Notes: generated by a model not told the origin, from the letters alone. A DNA stretch of 64,000 bases from Nitrospira sp. (GCA_030123605.1 CP126123.1:3997237-4061236); one strand, 5' to 3'; positions 18,190 through 27,501 are shown, counted from the stretch's first letter. Program-made: numbers and translations.

Positions 18190-19224
18190 ATGGGGCGGCT
18201 GTCGGAATCGATCGTACGGTCGCGGCCGCTGGTGGTGTTGGTCGGACCGACGGCGGTGGGAAAAAGCGAGATCGCGGTGCGACTGGCGCAGGTGTTGGAA
18301 ACAGAAGTTTTGACGGCGGACTCTCGCCAGGTCTACCGGGGAATGGACATCGCGACCGACAAGCCCACGGTTGAACAGCGACGAGGGGTGCCGCACCGGC
18401 TCATCGATCTGGTCGATCCCCACGAGTCCTTCAACGCCGGCCAATATCGCAAACACGCGATGCAAGAAATCGAGCGGCTCTATGGAGAACGACGGCTTCC
18501 GCTGGTAGTCGGCGGCACGGGGCTGTACGTCCGGACGCTGATCCGCGGTCTGTGCGATGCTCCCCCGGCGGATCAGGCGTTCCGTTCGGCTTTGGCGCAG
18601 GTGGTCCGTGTTGAGGGACGACAGGTGCTTCATGATGAATTGACACGGATCGATCCAGAATTGGCCGGACAGCTCCATCCCCATGACGAGGTCAAGATCG
18701 TGCGGGCGCTCGAAGTGCATCATGTGTCGGGGCGTCGGCTGTCGGAACTTCATCGGCAACATCGTGGTTCCGAGCCACCGTTTTCGGTCTTGATGATCGG
18801 TCTGAATCGCGATCGCGAACAGTTGTATCGCCGCATCGACCGGCGGGTGGACGCGATGTTTGCCGGGGGACTGGTGCAAGAAACCGAGCGCCTTCTTGCC
18901 GGCGGGTATTATGGGCGAGGGTTGGGTGCGATGAAGGGGTTGGGATATCGGCAGGTTGCCGGGTATCTGGCTGGCGAATATGACCAGGCGGAGGCGATCC
19001 GTCTGGTCAAGCGCGATACCAGGCACTTCGCGAAACGCCAGCTGACTTGGTTTCGGAGGGAATCGGACCTGCGCTGGTGGTCTCTCGATGCGCGAGACGG
19101 TCCGGAAATCGTGGCCGAGCGCCTGCTCGGGGCCATTCAGACTTTCGTGCAGGAGACGGTCAATCGACAACCGGCGGTCGCGTCGCGAACGCCCCTCACC
19201 ATGGAAACGGAATCGACCTTATGA
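18190..19224 (+). CDS. miaA: tRNA dimethylallyltransferase
   Basis: 344 residues from the ATG at 18190, preceded by GAAAGGGG. P-loop VGPTAVGKSEIA, then TADSRQVYRGMDIATDKP and VGGTGLYVRTL are the MiaA hallmarks. The enzyme transfers dimethylallyl to A37 of tRNAs reading UNN codons. The mutL-miaA order is common in bacteria. The stop overlaps the start of mtnP (ATGA). Confidence 0.97.
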   Translation: MGRLSESIVRSRPLVVLVGPTAVGKSEIAVRLAQVLETEVLTADSRQVYRGMDIATDKPTVEQRRGVPHRLIDLVDPHESFNAGQYRKHAMQEIERLYGERRLPLVVGGTGLYVRTLIRGLCDAPPADQAFRSALAQVVRVEGRQVLHDELTRIDPELAGQLHPHDEVKIVRALEVHHVSGRRLSELHRQHRGSEPPFSVLMIGLNRDREQLYRRIDRRVDAMFAGGLVQETERLLAGGYYGRGLGAMKGLGYRQVAGYLAGEYDQAEAIRLVKRDTRHFAKRQLTWFRRESDLRWWSLDARDGPEIVAERLLGAIQTFVQETVNRQPAVASRTPLTMETESTL

Positions 19225-20120
19225 CAGGATCGAAACAGGCGGGTCAGACCGCCATCGGCATTATCGGCGGCAGCGGGTTGTACGACATCGAAGGATTGGA
19301 AAAGGTTCGTGAGGTGCGCGTCCGTACTCCGTTCGGTGCTCCTTCGGATGCCGTTGTCGTCGGCATGCTCGGCGGAATCCGAGTAGCGTTTCTTTCCCGG
19401 CACGGTCGAGGCCATTGCATCAATCCCGGCGGCATCAACTATCGCGCCAATATCTATGCGTTGAAGTCGCTGGGCGTCACGCAAGTGATTTCTGTCAGTG
19501 CCGTCGGCAGCATGAAGGAATCGATCCATCCCGGAGTCGTGGTATTGCCGGATCAGTTCATCGATCTCACCAAACGACGCGCCTCGACGTTTTTCGATGA
19601 AGGGATCGTGGCGCATGTGGGGTTCGGGGAACCGGTCTGTCGGTCCTTGGCCGATGCATTGGAGCAAGGGGGGCGTTCCATGAGAGCGAGTCTCCAGCGG
19701 GGCGGGACCTATGTCTGTATGGAAGGGCCGCAGTTTTCGACCAAGGCCGAGTCGCGATTGTATCGTCAGTGGGGAGTGGACGTGATCGGCATGACCAACA
19801 TGCCGGAAGCCAAGCTGGCCCGTGAGGCCGAACTCTGCTATGCCACGGTCGCGCTGGTCACGGATTACGATTGCTGGCATGAGACGGAAGAGGCGGTCAC
19901 CGTCGAGGCTATTCTGGCGACCCTTCATAAGAACGTCGTGCTCGCGAAACAATTGTTGAAGACCGTGGTGCCGGGACTGAAGCCCGATCGCTTCTGCGAG
20001 TGCCGCCAGGCGCTGAGAAACGCCATCGTCACCGCGCCGGATCGCATTTCGGCTTCGACGAAGCGACGGTTGAATCTCTTGATCGCTCCCTCTGTGGCGA
20101 AGCGGAAAGGAAAACGGTGA
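19221..20120 (+). CDS. mtnP: S-methyl-5'-thioadenosine phosphorylase
   Basis: 299 residues from the ATG at 19221 that overlaps the miaA stop. Longer in-frame starts lie inside miaA. The purine nucleoside phosphorylase family 2 signatures are present: IGIIGGSGLYD, LSRHGRGHCINP, CMEGPQFSTKAESRLYR, and IGMTNMPEAKLAREAELCYA in outline. It cleaves methylthioadenosine to adenine and methylthioribose-1-phosphate. The usual SRHG and MTNMPE signatures support MTAP over inosine phosphorylase. pfkB follows 3 bp later. Confidence 0.92.
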   Translation: MTGSKQAGQTAIGIIGGSGLYDIEGLEKVREVRVRTPFGAPSDAVVVGMLGGIRVAFLSRHGRGHCINPGGINYRANIYALKSLGVTQVISVSAVGSMKESIHPGVVVLPDQFIDLTKRRASTFFDEGIVAHVGFGEPVCRSLADALEQGGRSMRASLQRGGTYVCMEGPQFSTKAESRLYRQWGVDVIGMTNMPEAKLAREAELCYATVALVTDYDCWHETEEAVTVEAILATLHKNVVLAKQLLKTVVPGLKPDRFCECRQALRNAIVTAPDRISASTKRRLNLLIAPSVAKRKGKR

Positions 20121-20123
20121 GGC

Positions 20124-21041
20124 ATGGGTAAGTTGTTGGTGGTCGGATCGGTGGCGTTGGATACGGTGAAAACACCCTTCGGCGAGGTGACGGAGGTGCT
20201 CGGTGGGTCGGCGACTTACTTCTCGACGGCAGCCAGCTATTTCACCACGGTCGATCTCATTGCGGTCGTCGGGGAAGATTTTCCCGACCGGCATGTGGCG
20301 TTTCTCAAGAGTCGGAAGATCGATTTGACCGGACTCGAACGGCGGCCCGGCGCCACCTTCCGCTGGAAGGGGGCCTATTCGCATCAATTGAACGAGGCGC
20401 AGACACTCGACACAAGGCTGAATGTGTTCGAGACCTTTCGTCCGAAGATTCCCGCCCAGTACGGTTCGCCGGAGGTCCTCTTCCTGGGGAACATCGATCC
20501 GGGGTTGCAACTCGATGTGCTGCAGCAGGTGAAACGGCCGGCCCTGGTGGCTTGCGACACGATGAATTTCTGGATCAACGGCAAGCGGGACGCGCTGTGG
20601 AAGGTGCTGGAACATATCGACATTCTTATCATCAACGACGGCGAAGCGCGGGCCTTGGGCGAGGATCCGAATCTCGTGAAAGTGGCAAAAAAAATTCTCT
20701 CGCGAGGGCCCAAACACCTGATTGTCAAGCGCGGCGAATACGGCGTGCTGATGTTCAATGAGAAGCAGGTGTTCGGGGCACCGGCCTTTCCATTGGATGA
20801 AGTGCGCGATCCGACCGGTGCCGGCGATACGTTCGCCGGAGGATTCCTGGGCTATTTGGCGGCGACGGGAAACCGGTCGCCGGAGGCGATGCGGCAAGCC
20901 ATCATCTTCGGCAGCGTCATGGCCTCATTCACCGTAGAAGCCTTTAGCCTTGACCGATTACGGATCCTGGATTACAAAGAGATCGAGGCACGCTTCAAAG
21001 AGTTCAAGCGGTTGACCCACTTTGAGGACATCGGTTCATGA
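20124..21041 (+). CDS. PfkB family sugar/nucleoside kinase
   Basis: 305 residues. The ribokinase-family fold shows an N-terminal GGSATYFSTAASYF substrate loop and the C-terminal DPTGAGDTFAGGFLGYLA motif, with the catalytic Asp in GAGD. The substrate is not fixed by sequence alone. Linkage to mtnP suggests a nucleoside or methylthioribose-related sugar. Its start is 3 bp after mtnP and its stop overlaps the next gene (ATGA). Confidence 0.85.
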   Translation: MGKLLVVGSVALDTVKTPFGEVTEVLGGSATYFSTAASYFTTVDLIAVVGEDFPDRHVAFLKSRKIDLTGLERRPGATFRWKGAYSHQLNEAQTLDTRLNVFETFRPKIPAQYGSPEVLFLGNIDPGLQLDVLQQVKRPALVACDTMNFWINGKRDALWKVLEHIDILIINDGEARALGEDPNLVKVAKKILSRGPKHLIVKRGEYGVLMFNEKQVFGAPAFPLDEVRDPTGAGDTFAGGFLGYLAATGNRSPEAMRQAIIFGSVMASFTVEAFSLDRLRILDYKEIEARFKEFKRLTHFEDIGS

Positions 21042-21739
21042 CGGTGAGTGATCGAGAACGCAGTCGATCAAAACGAACGGTGCGCCGGGGTGCAGGTGAC
21101 CGTTGCCTGGTCCTGCTGTTGGGGCTCTGTGTGCTTACGGGTTGTGCCGACGAAGAGAACCTGCGGAAGTCGAAGGGGTTTTACCAGGAAGGAGTCGCCC
21201 GACTGAGTTCCGATCAACAGCAGGCCTTCGTCTCGTTTCAGAAGGCCGTGAAGTTGAATCCCGACAACAAGGAAGCGCAATATGGGTTGGGCCACATCTA
21301 TGCCTCACAGGGACGATTCAAGCTGGCCGAAGAATCCCTCCGCGAAGCCATCCGCATCGACAATGATTATGCGGAGGCGCATACCTACCTCGGCCAGGTG
21401 CTGGCGCGCCAGGACCGTTGGCAAGAGGCGATTGCGGCATACCGCCAGGCCCTCAGCAATCCCCTGTACCCGACACCCGACTTGGCCCGATTTCATCTGG
21501 GGAAAGCCTTGATGCATGAAGGGGATCTGCCAGGGGCGATGGAAGCCTTGGAAGATGCCGCGACGGTGATGCCTCCGAATGTGCCGCCGGCGATGCTGCA
21601 ATTGGAATTGGGGCGTGTTTACCACAAACTTGGGTTCGATGTGCGGGCGCGTGAGGCGCTTTCCAAGGTCTCGGCGGCTGATAAGGGCGGCGAACAGGCG
21701 GCTGCGGCACAGGAACTGCTCGGCAAGCTCAAACCATAG
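21038..21739 (+). CDS. TPR-repeat lipoprotein
   Basis: 233 residues. Lipoprotein signal with lipobox (GLCVLTGC). Four or more tetratricopeptide repeats cover about 50-225 (FQKAVKLNPDNKEAQYGLGHIY, LREAIRIDNDYAEAHTYLGQVL). PilF/PilW-like pilotins have this layout, but the length and context do not prove that role. It is translationally coupled to the kinase and is followed by the RodZ-like gene. Confidence 0.8.
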   Translation: MTVSDRERSRSKRTVRRGAGDRCLVLLLGLCVLTGCADEENLRKSKGFYQEGVARLSSDQQQAFVSFQKAVKLNPDNKEAQYGLGHIYASQGRFKLAEESLREAIRIDNDYAEAHTYLGQVLARQDRWQEAIAAYRQALSNPLYPTPDLARFHLGKALMHEGDLPGAMEALEDAATVMPPNVPPAMLQLELGRVYHKLGFDVRAREALSKVSAADKGGEQAAAAQELLGKLKP

Positions 21740-21748
21740 GCGGAGACC

Positions 21749-22684
21749 ATGGAATCAGTGGGTGAATTTTTTCGACAGGTTCGCGAGACGAAAGGCCTGA
21801 CGGTCGATGAGGTCGCCTCTAAGACCCGCATCCGGACGGATTTCGTCAAGGCGCTCGAAGAGGGGAATTTCGCCAAACTGCCCGATCAGGTGTTCGCGCG
21901 TGGGTTTGTGCGGTCCTACGCGCGCTCACTGGGACTGGATGAGGAGGACGCGATTCACCGATTCATTCAGTCCGCCGGGGCCTTTTATGAAAAGCAGGGC
22001 GAACGGGAACGGCTGAGACAGCGGCAGGTGGAAGAGGAGCGGCGTCGCAAGGCCAATCGCAAGGCGGTAGGGATCGCCATTGCCGTCGCCATCGTCACCC
22101 TGATCTTCCTGCTGAGCCGGGAACAATCCTCGACGCTCGTGCGTCGATCCAATTCGGATGCCCCGCCGCCCAATAAGAAAAGCGCACCGTTCGCTAAGGA
22201 TGCGCGCGAATCGGCACCGCGCCAGGAATCGGAACTTCCGCCTCCCGTTGCACCGGTTGCGAAACAACCCGAGCCGATGGCGACTCCTCCGAAGACCCTG
22301 CAAGAAAAAGCGACCGTTTCCGTACCGGCGACGGTCGCCAAGGTGCCGATACAAACGGAACCGGTCCCCGCTCAATCCGTTCCTTCACTCGGATCTGACG
22401 GCCCCTTGGCAGGGCTGTCGGTTGACGGTCCGGTCGGGTTCGATGGCCCGCTGGTCCTGGATCTCGATGCGACTGAGTTGAGTTGGGTGGTGGTTCAGGT
22501 CGACGGAGGAAGCCCGCAGGAAGCCTTGCTGCGCCCTGGTGAAAAGGCTCAGTGGAAAGCCCAGGATCAGTTTACGGTGACACTGGGTAATGCGGGGGGA
22601 GTCCGTGCCGAATTGAACGGCAAGCCGCAAAAACCTTTCGGTCCGAGCGGAAAGGTCGTCCGCGACGTTGTCCTTAAGCGTTGA
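21749..22684 (+). CDS. rodZ: RodZ-like HTH membrane protein
   Basis: 311 residues. N-terminal cytoplasmic HTH_25 domain (LRxT-like GLTVDEVASKTRIRTDFVKALEEG...FARGFVRSYARSLGLD). Then a charged segment, one membrane helix at about 108-128 (VGIAIAVAIVTLIFLL), a Pro-rich linker, and a C-terminal DUF4115 domain (VVQVDGGSPQEALLRPGE...). RodZ links MreB to the cell-wall elongasome. The architecture matches, though mreB is not in the window. Confidence 0.82.
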   Translation: MESVGEFFRQVRETKGLTVDEVASKTRIRTDFVKALEEGNFAKLPDQVFARGFVRSYARSLGLDEEDAIHRFIQSAGAFYEKQGERERLRQRQVEEERRRKANRKAVGIAIAVAIVTLIFLLSREQSSTLVRRSNSDAPPPNKKSAPFAKDARESAPRQESELPPPVAPVAKQPEPMATPPKTLQEKATVSVPATVAKVPIQTEPVPAQSVPSLGSDGPLAGLSVDGPVGFDGPLVLDLDATELSWVVVQVDGGSPQEALLRPGEKAQWKAQDQFTVTLGNAGGVRAELNGKPQKPFGPSGKVVRDVVLKR

Positions 22685-23000
22685 TCTATCCATTTGTGAA
22701 CGTGTATTCCTCCGCAAGCCGCGATGTGTGTCCCTGCCGAGCCGAGTTCCTCGCATCCCTTCCAGCGCACCTATAGTCAAGAGGCGAGGATCCCATGTTC
22801 AGGCTCGCCTGAGGCGAATGGGGCAATGCCTGAGGCGCAAAGGTGTCACGGTCGCAGACGATTACGTAGTTGCCGCGTGAAAACGGCCTCCAAACCGCTC
22901 GAAATCACGCCGTTTCCTCTGTCCACTTCCTGGCACGGCCTTTGAGTTCTCACTGACACGGCAGGGGAGAAAAGGGGAACGTAAAGGCCGGTCGTTCCCT
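22685..23000. other. Gene-free stretch between rodZ and the cytochrome c gene
   Basis: No credible gene. It contains the structured element at 22812-22877 and just upstream an inverted repeat AGGCGAG/CTCGCCT (about 22781-22810). Downstream another pair AAACGGC/GCCGTTT spans about 22879-22917, with no U-tract. The promoter of the cytochrome lies at its right end. Confidence 0.6.
22812..22877 (+). promoter_or_regulatory. Possible small structured RNA, GEMM (cyclic di-GMP-I)-like
   Basis: GGCAA (22822-22826) can pair with TTGCC (22870-22874), enclosing a short hairpin GCCTGAGGC followed by CGCAAAG (22836-22842). The order GGGGCAA - hairpin - CGCAAAG - ... - GTTGCCG is reminiscent of the GEMM class I riboswitch core. 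However, the internal stems are much shorter than in known GEMM RNAs and the GAAA tetraloop is not seen. It lies 250 bp upstream of a c-type cytochrome gene but also upstream of that gene's own promoter. Low confidence. Confidence 0.25.
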
Positions 23001-23030
23001 TGACAAGACGGAAAATGCGTTGCTATAGTT
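23001..23030 (+). promoter_or_regulatory. Sigma-70 promoter for the cytochrome c gene
   Basis: TTGACA at 23001-23006, then CTATAG/TATAGT at 23024-23030 with 17-18 bp spacing. The 5' leader to the ATG at 23131 would be about 95 nt. Confidence 0.7.
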
Positions 23031-23130
23031 CGCCTGTTTTATCGGCTTGGTGTGCGATTTATTTTCGGAATGGTCTCGTACAACAGAGTGGTTGTTCGCG
23101 CAGTGGATTCAACACAAAGGAGGAGTTGTG

Positions 23131-23583
23131 ATGGGGTATCTTTCTAAGTTTTTTGGAGTGTGTGCGGCCGTCACCTTGTTGTCCGTGACGGTGGTGGGAG
23201 CGGAAGAAAAGGATCCGTTGAAGCCGCGCGTTCCGCCGGATCAGATGGCGGATGCCAAGGCGATGAAGAATCCGGTGGCCATGAGCCCCGAGAGCATTGC
23301 AAAGGGCAAGGCACTGTTCGAGGGCAAGGGCACCTGCTTCAATTGCCATGGGAAGGAAGGGAAGGGCGACGGTCCTGCCGGTGCGATCCTGAATCCGAGC
23401 CCGCGAAATTTCACCAACTGCAAATTCCACAAGAAGCGGAAAGACGGCGAGCTCTTCTGGGTGATCAAGAACGGCAGCCCCGGCACCGGCATGGTGTCCT
23501 TGGTTCCTGCGGCGATTACGGAAGAAGAAGCCTGGACCATCATCAATTACGAGCGCAGCTTCTGCAAGGGCGGAGAAGAGTAG
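23131..23583 (+). CDS. Periplasmic monohaem cytochrome c
   Basis: 150 residues from the ATG at 23131, which has the strong site AAAGGAGGAG 5 bp upstream. Signal peptide with cleavage near VVGA-EEKD. Haem c attachment motif CFNCH with the class I surroundings (SIAKGKALFEGKGTC...GKEGKGDGPAG). A candidate distal Met ligand lies in PGTGMVSL. It is a soluble electron carrier, probably in periplasmic respiration. It has its own promoter and a strong terminator, so it is a single-gene unit. Confidence 0.92.
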   Translation: MGYLSKFFGVCAAVTLLSVTVVGAEEKDPLKPRVPPDQMADAKAMKNPVAMSPESIAKGKALFEGKGTCFNCHGKEGKGDGPAGAILNPSPRNFTNCKFHKKRKDGELFWVIKNGSPGTGMVSLVPAAITEEEAWTIINYERSFCKGGEE

Positions 23584-23612
23584 ACGGTTTCGTTCAGCCT
23601 GCAGGTTGAATC

Positions 23613-23653
23613 AAAAGGGGCGGCGAGGGGGTCCTCGCCGCCCCTTTTCTTTT
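23613..23653 (+). terminator. Strong intrinsic terminator (bidirectional)
   Basis: A 12-bp G+C-rich stem (GGGGCGGCGAGG / CCTCGCCGCCCC) with a 4-nt loop is flanked by AAAA on the left and TTTT on the right. It can act after the cytochrome gene and, in the other direction, after the minus-strand gene ending at 23742. Confidence 0.92.
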
Positions 23654-23741
23654 ATGTCCCGGTTTCGGCGTGCGAGGCCTGTGGGAGATGAAGTCTTCTG
23701 TGCGTGGGGTGCACCTAGCCGGTAGAACGAGCCCTGCAGTG

Positions 23742-25604
23742 CTACGGTTGCATGATGATCGGGACGATGGCGGCCTTGGTCAGCATCAGGTCAAGACCCC
23801 TATCAGAGGAGCGCAACGCAGGCAGCGCTTGCGGTTGTTGCTCCTGCTTGAAGTCACCCCGTGCCACCGCCGGCACCTTCTGGCTGACATAGGTCGTCAA
23901 CTCGCCGATCGTCACTTCCCCGTTACGGTTGAGGTCGGCGTCACCGCGGAGGCCTCGCAATAAGTAATAGGTGAACAGCCCGTGGCGCCATGTATCCGAT
24001 TCCAAGCTTTTTCCGAAGCCGGTAGTGGAAATCAGTTGGAGGATCGATCCGCCCGTTCCCGTCCATTTCGGCAGCGGGGCCTTCGCTCGTCCCTCGTTTC
24101 CGTTTTTGAGCACGGTTCCGTCGAACAGGAACAGAACCTGTTTGGCCTTGAGTCTGCCCAAGGCTGTCTCCAGGTCTTTGAGCGGATAGAGGCGTGTGGT
24201 CGCTCCCAGGGAACCGTCATAGGGAATCAGAAAGGTGTCGCCGGTCGGTGAAACCGTCGCCTGGCCGGCGAAATAAACGACGACGAGCGAGTCCTTCGTG
24301 ATTTTTGACGGCAGCCAATCGAGCAAGGCCTCTTCAATATCGGGCCGTAACGCACTCCGGTCTTGCATCAATCGAACGTTGCTCCGCGGCAATCCACCCA
24401 ACGATTGAAAATAGGCGGCGACCATTTCTGCATCGAGGGCCGCATATTTGCGCGCCGGAATATGCTGTTCACGGTAGCTGCTGAGGCCGATCGAGAGCAG
24501 GTAGTCTCCCGGCCGCTGGATCCCCGGGGGCACGGCGGGAATCTGATCCACGTCGTCGGTCTTCATGCCTGCCGGCCGTACCGAGGCGAGCAACGTCTGC
24601 GGAGGAGGGGCGCTTTGGCCGAGTCCGCTTGTGACAGACACCTGGAATTCGGCCTGTTGCGGAGGCAGCGATTGGGGTAGGGTGGCGATGAATTCGAGGG
24701 ATTTGGAGCCGCCTGCCTCGATGCCGCCGACGGACAGTTTCGTCGCCGGAAACTGGGTCATCAACGTCGGCGGGCCTGCCAGTTCGACGACGACGTCCTG
24801 TAAGGCCAGAGGACCGGCGTTGACGACATCGACCCGCACGCGCAGGCGTTCGCCACCTTCCAGAATCATGTTGCCGTTCTCATCCAACAGCGTGGCCTTG
24901 AAGGAGAGGGCTTGAGCCTGTGGGGCTTGCGGCGCGGTTTGCGGTCCCGCCGGTTTCGAGGCGGCTCCGGCAGCGGCAATGGGTGGTTCACCGGCCGATG
25001 TCTTGGCGGTCGGGTCGAAGAGCACTCGCGCTTCTTGCATGAACTGTGAGGCCAGCATGGCCGAGGCGTCCTGGACGAAAGGATCGATGACATAGTCGCA
25101 TCGCTGCTGGGTCAGTTCGACATGCAGTCGTTCTTTCCTGGTGGCTTGCAGCGGCCGTTCGGCCAACAGTGTGCCGGAGGGATCGAAAAATTCTGCGATG
25201 GCGTCCAGACTCAGCTCTGCGGGGGCGCGATCGTAGAGGCCGTCGGCTTGAATTTTCAGCCTGGGATCCAACAGGCGTATCCGTACGGTCACGTCCGGTT
25301 TCGCACCGGTGACATGACCGCCTTGAATCACGACGGTGCGAAAGGTTTGATGGGCGGCTTGGATCAACAGGTCTTCGACCGTCGGACCGATCGAGAGCGG
25401 TTGGAAACGGCTGCAACTGTCGAGGTACTGGGTCTTGGCTTGGACCAGCGACGGGTCGAGATCCATTTGGATGGTGAGGGGAACCGGCGGGCCGAGGTCC
25501 GGCAATGTCGGGCGGGCAAAGCGTGATTTGATGCTGTCGCAGCCCGTAACGGTCAGCGCGTTGGCCAGCAGCATTCCGAGGATGAGTAGGTGGTGCGTTT
25601 TCAA
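23742..25604 (-). CDS. Lipoprotein with a degenerate caspase (peptidase C14) domain
   Basis: 620 residues. Lipobox LTVTGC near residue 22. Residues about 30-190 are an unrecognised N-terminal domain. A beta-sandwich/CARDB-like segment (LLDENGNMILEGGERLRVRVDVVNAGPL in outline) spans about 220-345. A caspase-fold domain (YLLSIGLSSYREQHI...SLVVVYFAGQATV...LIPYDG) follows to the C-terminus. The catalytic His (YFSGHG in active members) is replaced in YFAGQA, and the Cys (DACHSG) is replaced in FDGTVLKN, so it should not be proteolytic. An EF-hand-like DADLNRNGEVTIGEL loop remains, as in bacterial caspase-like proteins. A scaffold or binding role is inferred. Confidence 0.78.
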   Translation of the reverse strand: MKTHHLLILGMLLANALTVTGCDSIKSRFARPTLPDLGPPVPLTIQMDLDPSLVQAKTQYLDSCSRFQPLSIGPTVEDLLIQAAHQTFRTVVIQGGHVTGAKPDVTVRIRLLDPRLKIQADGLYDRAPAELSLDAIAEFFDPSGTLLAERPLQATRKERLHVELTQQRCDYVIDPFVQDASAMLASQFMQEARVLFDPTAKTSAGEPPIAAAGAASKPAGPQTAPQAPQAQALSFKATLLDENGNMILEGGERLRVRVDVVNAGPLALQDVVVELAGPPTLMTQFPATKLSVGGIEAGGSKSLEFIATLPQSLPPQQAEFQVSVTSGLGQSAPPPQTLLASVRPAGMKTDDVDQIPAVPPGIQRPGDYLLSIGLSSYREQHIPARKYAALDAEMVAAYFQSLGGLPRSNVRLMQDRSALRPDIEEALLDWLPSKITKDSLVVVYFAGQATVSPTGDTFLIPYDGSLGATTRLYPLKDLETALGRLKAKQVLFLFDGTVLKNGNEGRAKAPLPKWTGTGGSILQLISTTGFGKSLESDTWRHGLFTYYLLRGLRGDADLNRNGEVTIGELTTYVSQKVPAVARGDFKQEQQPQALPALRSSDRGLDLMLTKAAIVPIIMQP

Positions 25605-25767
25605 GCAGAGGCCTCCTCAACGGCGTACGCCGGAAAAGGAACCGTACAGGAAAGGAATGGGCATTGCAACCAAGTGTCTTGGCGGCTTGCGACCCCCAGG
25701 GAGCTCGGTTATCCTACCCGCCGCATGGTTTTATGGTGATGATGAAGAAGGAGGATGCTGAACCATC

Positions 25768-27501
25768 GTGTTGGTGCTGGGTCTTTCCAATATGCGGGAT
25801 GCGGCGGCGGCGCTCGTCTCCGACGGACGAATCGTGGCGGCGGCCGAAGAAGAACGATTCGTGCGGCAGAAACATGTGACGGCGTTGCCGGTCCACGCGA
25901 TCCGGTATTGCCTACGCGAGGCCGGGATCACCCTTCGCGACGTCGGGGCCATCGCCGTACCGTGGAAGTATTGGCTGGTCGGACGGCGCGCCCGGCTTGC
26001 CCTGGAGGCGATGGCGCGATCCCCGCAATTGTTTCGAGTGAAGAGCACGCGGTCTCTCGAACGGGTCGGAGGGGAGTGGAAAGAATTGTTCCGGCTCCGC
26101 CGGGAATTGACGCAACGGGTCGGTTCGGTCGGCAGTCGCCCGATGTTTCTCGACCACCACCTGTGCCACGCCGCCAGTTCGTTTCTGGTTTCCCCTTTCG
26201 AGCGCTCGGCCATCCTGGTCGTGGACGGCGCGTCGGAAGCCGATACGACGTTGACGGCGATAGGCGAAGGTCAACACATCACCCCCCTCGACCGTACTCC
26301 GCTCCCCCATTCGCTCGGTCAGTTTTATGCGGCGATGACGGCCTTTCTCGGGTTTCGGCCGGATCAGGACGAATACATTGTGATGGGGTTGGCGGCTTCC
26401 GGTGAGCCGACCTTTGCGGCAACTTTGCGTCGAGAGGTCCTGCGGCTGCTTCCACAGGGTCGCTTCGAGATGAACACCGGCCTGCTGGATTTTCACCTCG
26501 CCAGGGTCGGGCTGTTCGGGGAGGAATTCGTTCGCCTGTTCGGCCCCCCACGGCCTTCGGCGGACGAGCTGACGCAACGTCATCGGGATCTGGCGGCGAG
26601 TGCTCAATTGGTTTTGGAGGAGGTCCTGTTGCATCTCGGCCGCCGGCTGCGATCCCAGACGGATGCGGATTCGCTCTGCCTGGCAGGAGGGGTTGCGTAC
26701 AACTGCGTGGCCAACAGCCGGCTGCGAGCCGAACTCGGATTCCAGCATGTCTATGTGCCGCCTGCTGCGGGAGATTCCGGCGCCGCCCTCGGGGCGGCTC
26801 TTTGGTGGACTGTCAGGCGCGGAGGGTTCGCCTCAAGGCCACCCATGCCGTCCGCCTATTTGGGGCCTCAGTTCGACGAGCAGGTGTGTCGAACAGTGTT
26901 GGCGCGTGAAGGGTTGACCGCCGAGCCGGTCACCGACGCGCGGTTGTACGAGTTGGTCGCGGCGGAATTGGCAGGGGGTCGTCTGGTGTTTTGGTATCAA
27001 GGACGGATGGAGTGGGGGCCTCGTGCCCTGGGCAATCGCAGTCTGCTGGCGGATCCGCGACGGGAAGACATGCGGGAGTTGATCAACAGCAAAGTGAAAC
27101 ATCGGGAGCCCTTTCGACCCTTTGCGCCGTCGGTGCTCGACGACCGAGCCAAGGAGTTTTTCGACCTGCCGGCCGCCTCGCCCTTCATGCAGTTCACGGT
27201 GCGGGTGAAGGCGTCCGCCAGAGGGATCATTCCGGCCGTCATCCATGTCGATGGGTCGGCGCGCGTCCAGACCGTCACGCGCGACATGAATCCACGGTTC
27301 TATCATCTCCTGTCCGCTTTTGAACGCCTTACCGGAGTTCCGGTCCTGCTCAACACCTCCTTCAATGTCCAGGAGCCGATCGTCTGTAGCCCCGACGATG
27401 CCGTGCACTGTTTTCTTCGGACCCAGGTCGATTGGTTGGTCCTCGGTAACCTGCTGGTGAGGCATCCCTCCCAAGGGGCTGTCCGGACCCATGAACGCTG
27501 A
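25768..27501 (+). CDS. Carbamoyltransferase, NodU/CmcH family
   Basis: 577 residues from a GTG at 25768 with AAGGAGG 13 bp upstream. The N-terminal ASKHA/TsaD-like domain has FLDHHLCHAASSF (metal-binding His residues) and VVDGASE. Then come LAGGVAYNCVANSR and GDSGAALGAALWW. The C-terminal domain holds WGPRALGNRSLLADPR and LLNTSFNVQEPIV. The family moves a carbamoyl group from carbamoyl phosphate to hydroxyls of sugars or natural products. The next genes encode a membrane GT-C-like protein and a GT2, so the acceptor is probably a surface glycan. Confidence 0.9.
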   Translation: MLVLGLSNMRDAAAALVSDGRIVAAAEEERFVRQKHVTALPVHAIRYCLREAGITLRDVGAIAVPWKYWLVGRRARLALEAMARSPQLFRVKSTRSLERVGGEWKELFRLRRELTQRVGSVGSRPMFLDHHLCHAASSFLVSPFERSAILVVDGASEADTTLTAIGEGQHITPLDRTPLPHSLGQFYAAMTAFLGFRPDQDEYIVMGLAASGEPTFAATLRREVLRLLPQGRFEMNTGLLDFHLARVGLFGEEFVRLFGPPRPSADELTQRHRDLAASAQLVLEEVLLHLGRRLRSQTDADSLCLAGGVAYNCVANSRLRAELGFQHVYVPPAAGDSGAALGAALWWTVRRGGFASRPPMPSAYLGPQFDEQVCRTVLAREGLTAEPVTDARLYELVAAELAGGRLVFWYQGRMEWGPRALGNRSLLADPRREDMRELINSKVKHREPFRPFAPSVLDDRAKEFFDLPAASPFMQFTVRVKASARGIIPAVIHVDGSARVQTVTRDMNPRFYHLLSAFERLTGVPVLLNTSFNVQEPIVCSPDDAVHCFLRTQVDWLVLGNLLVRHPSQGAVRTHER

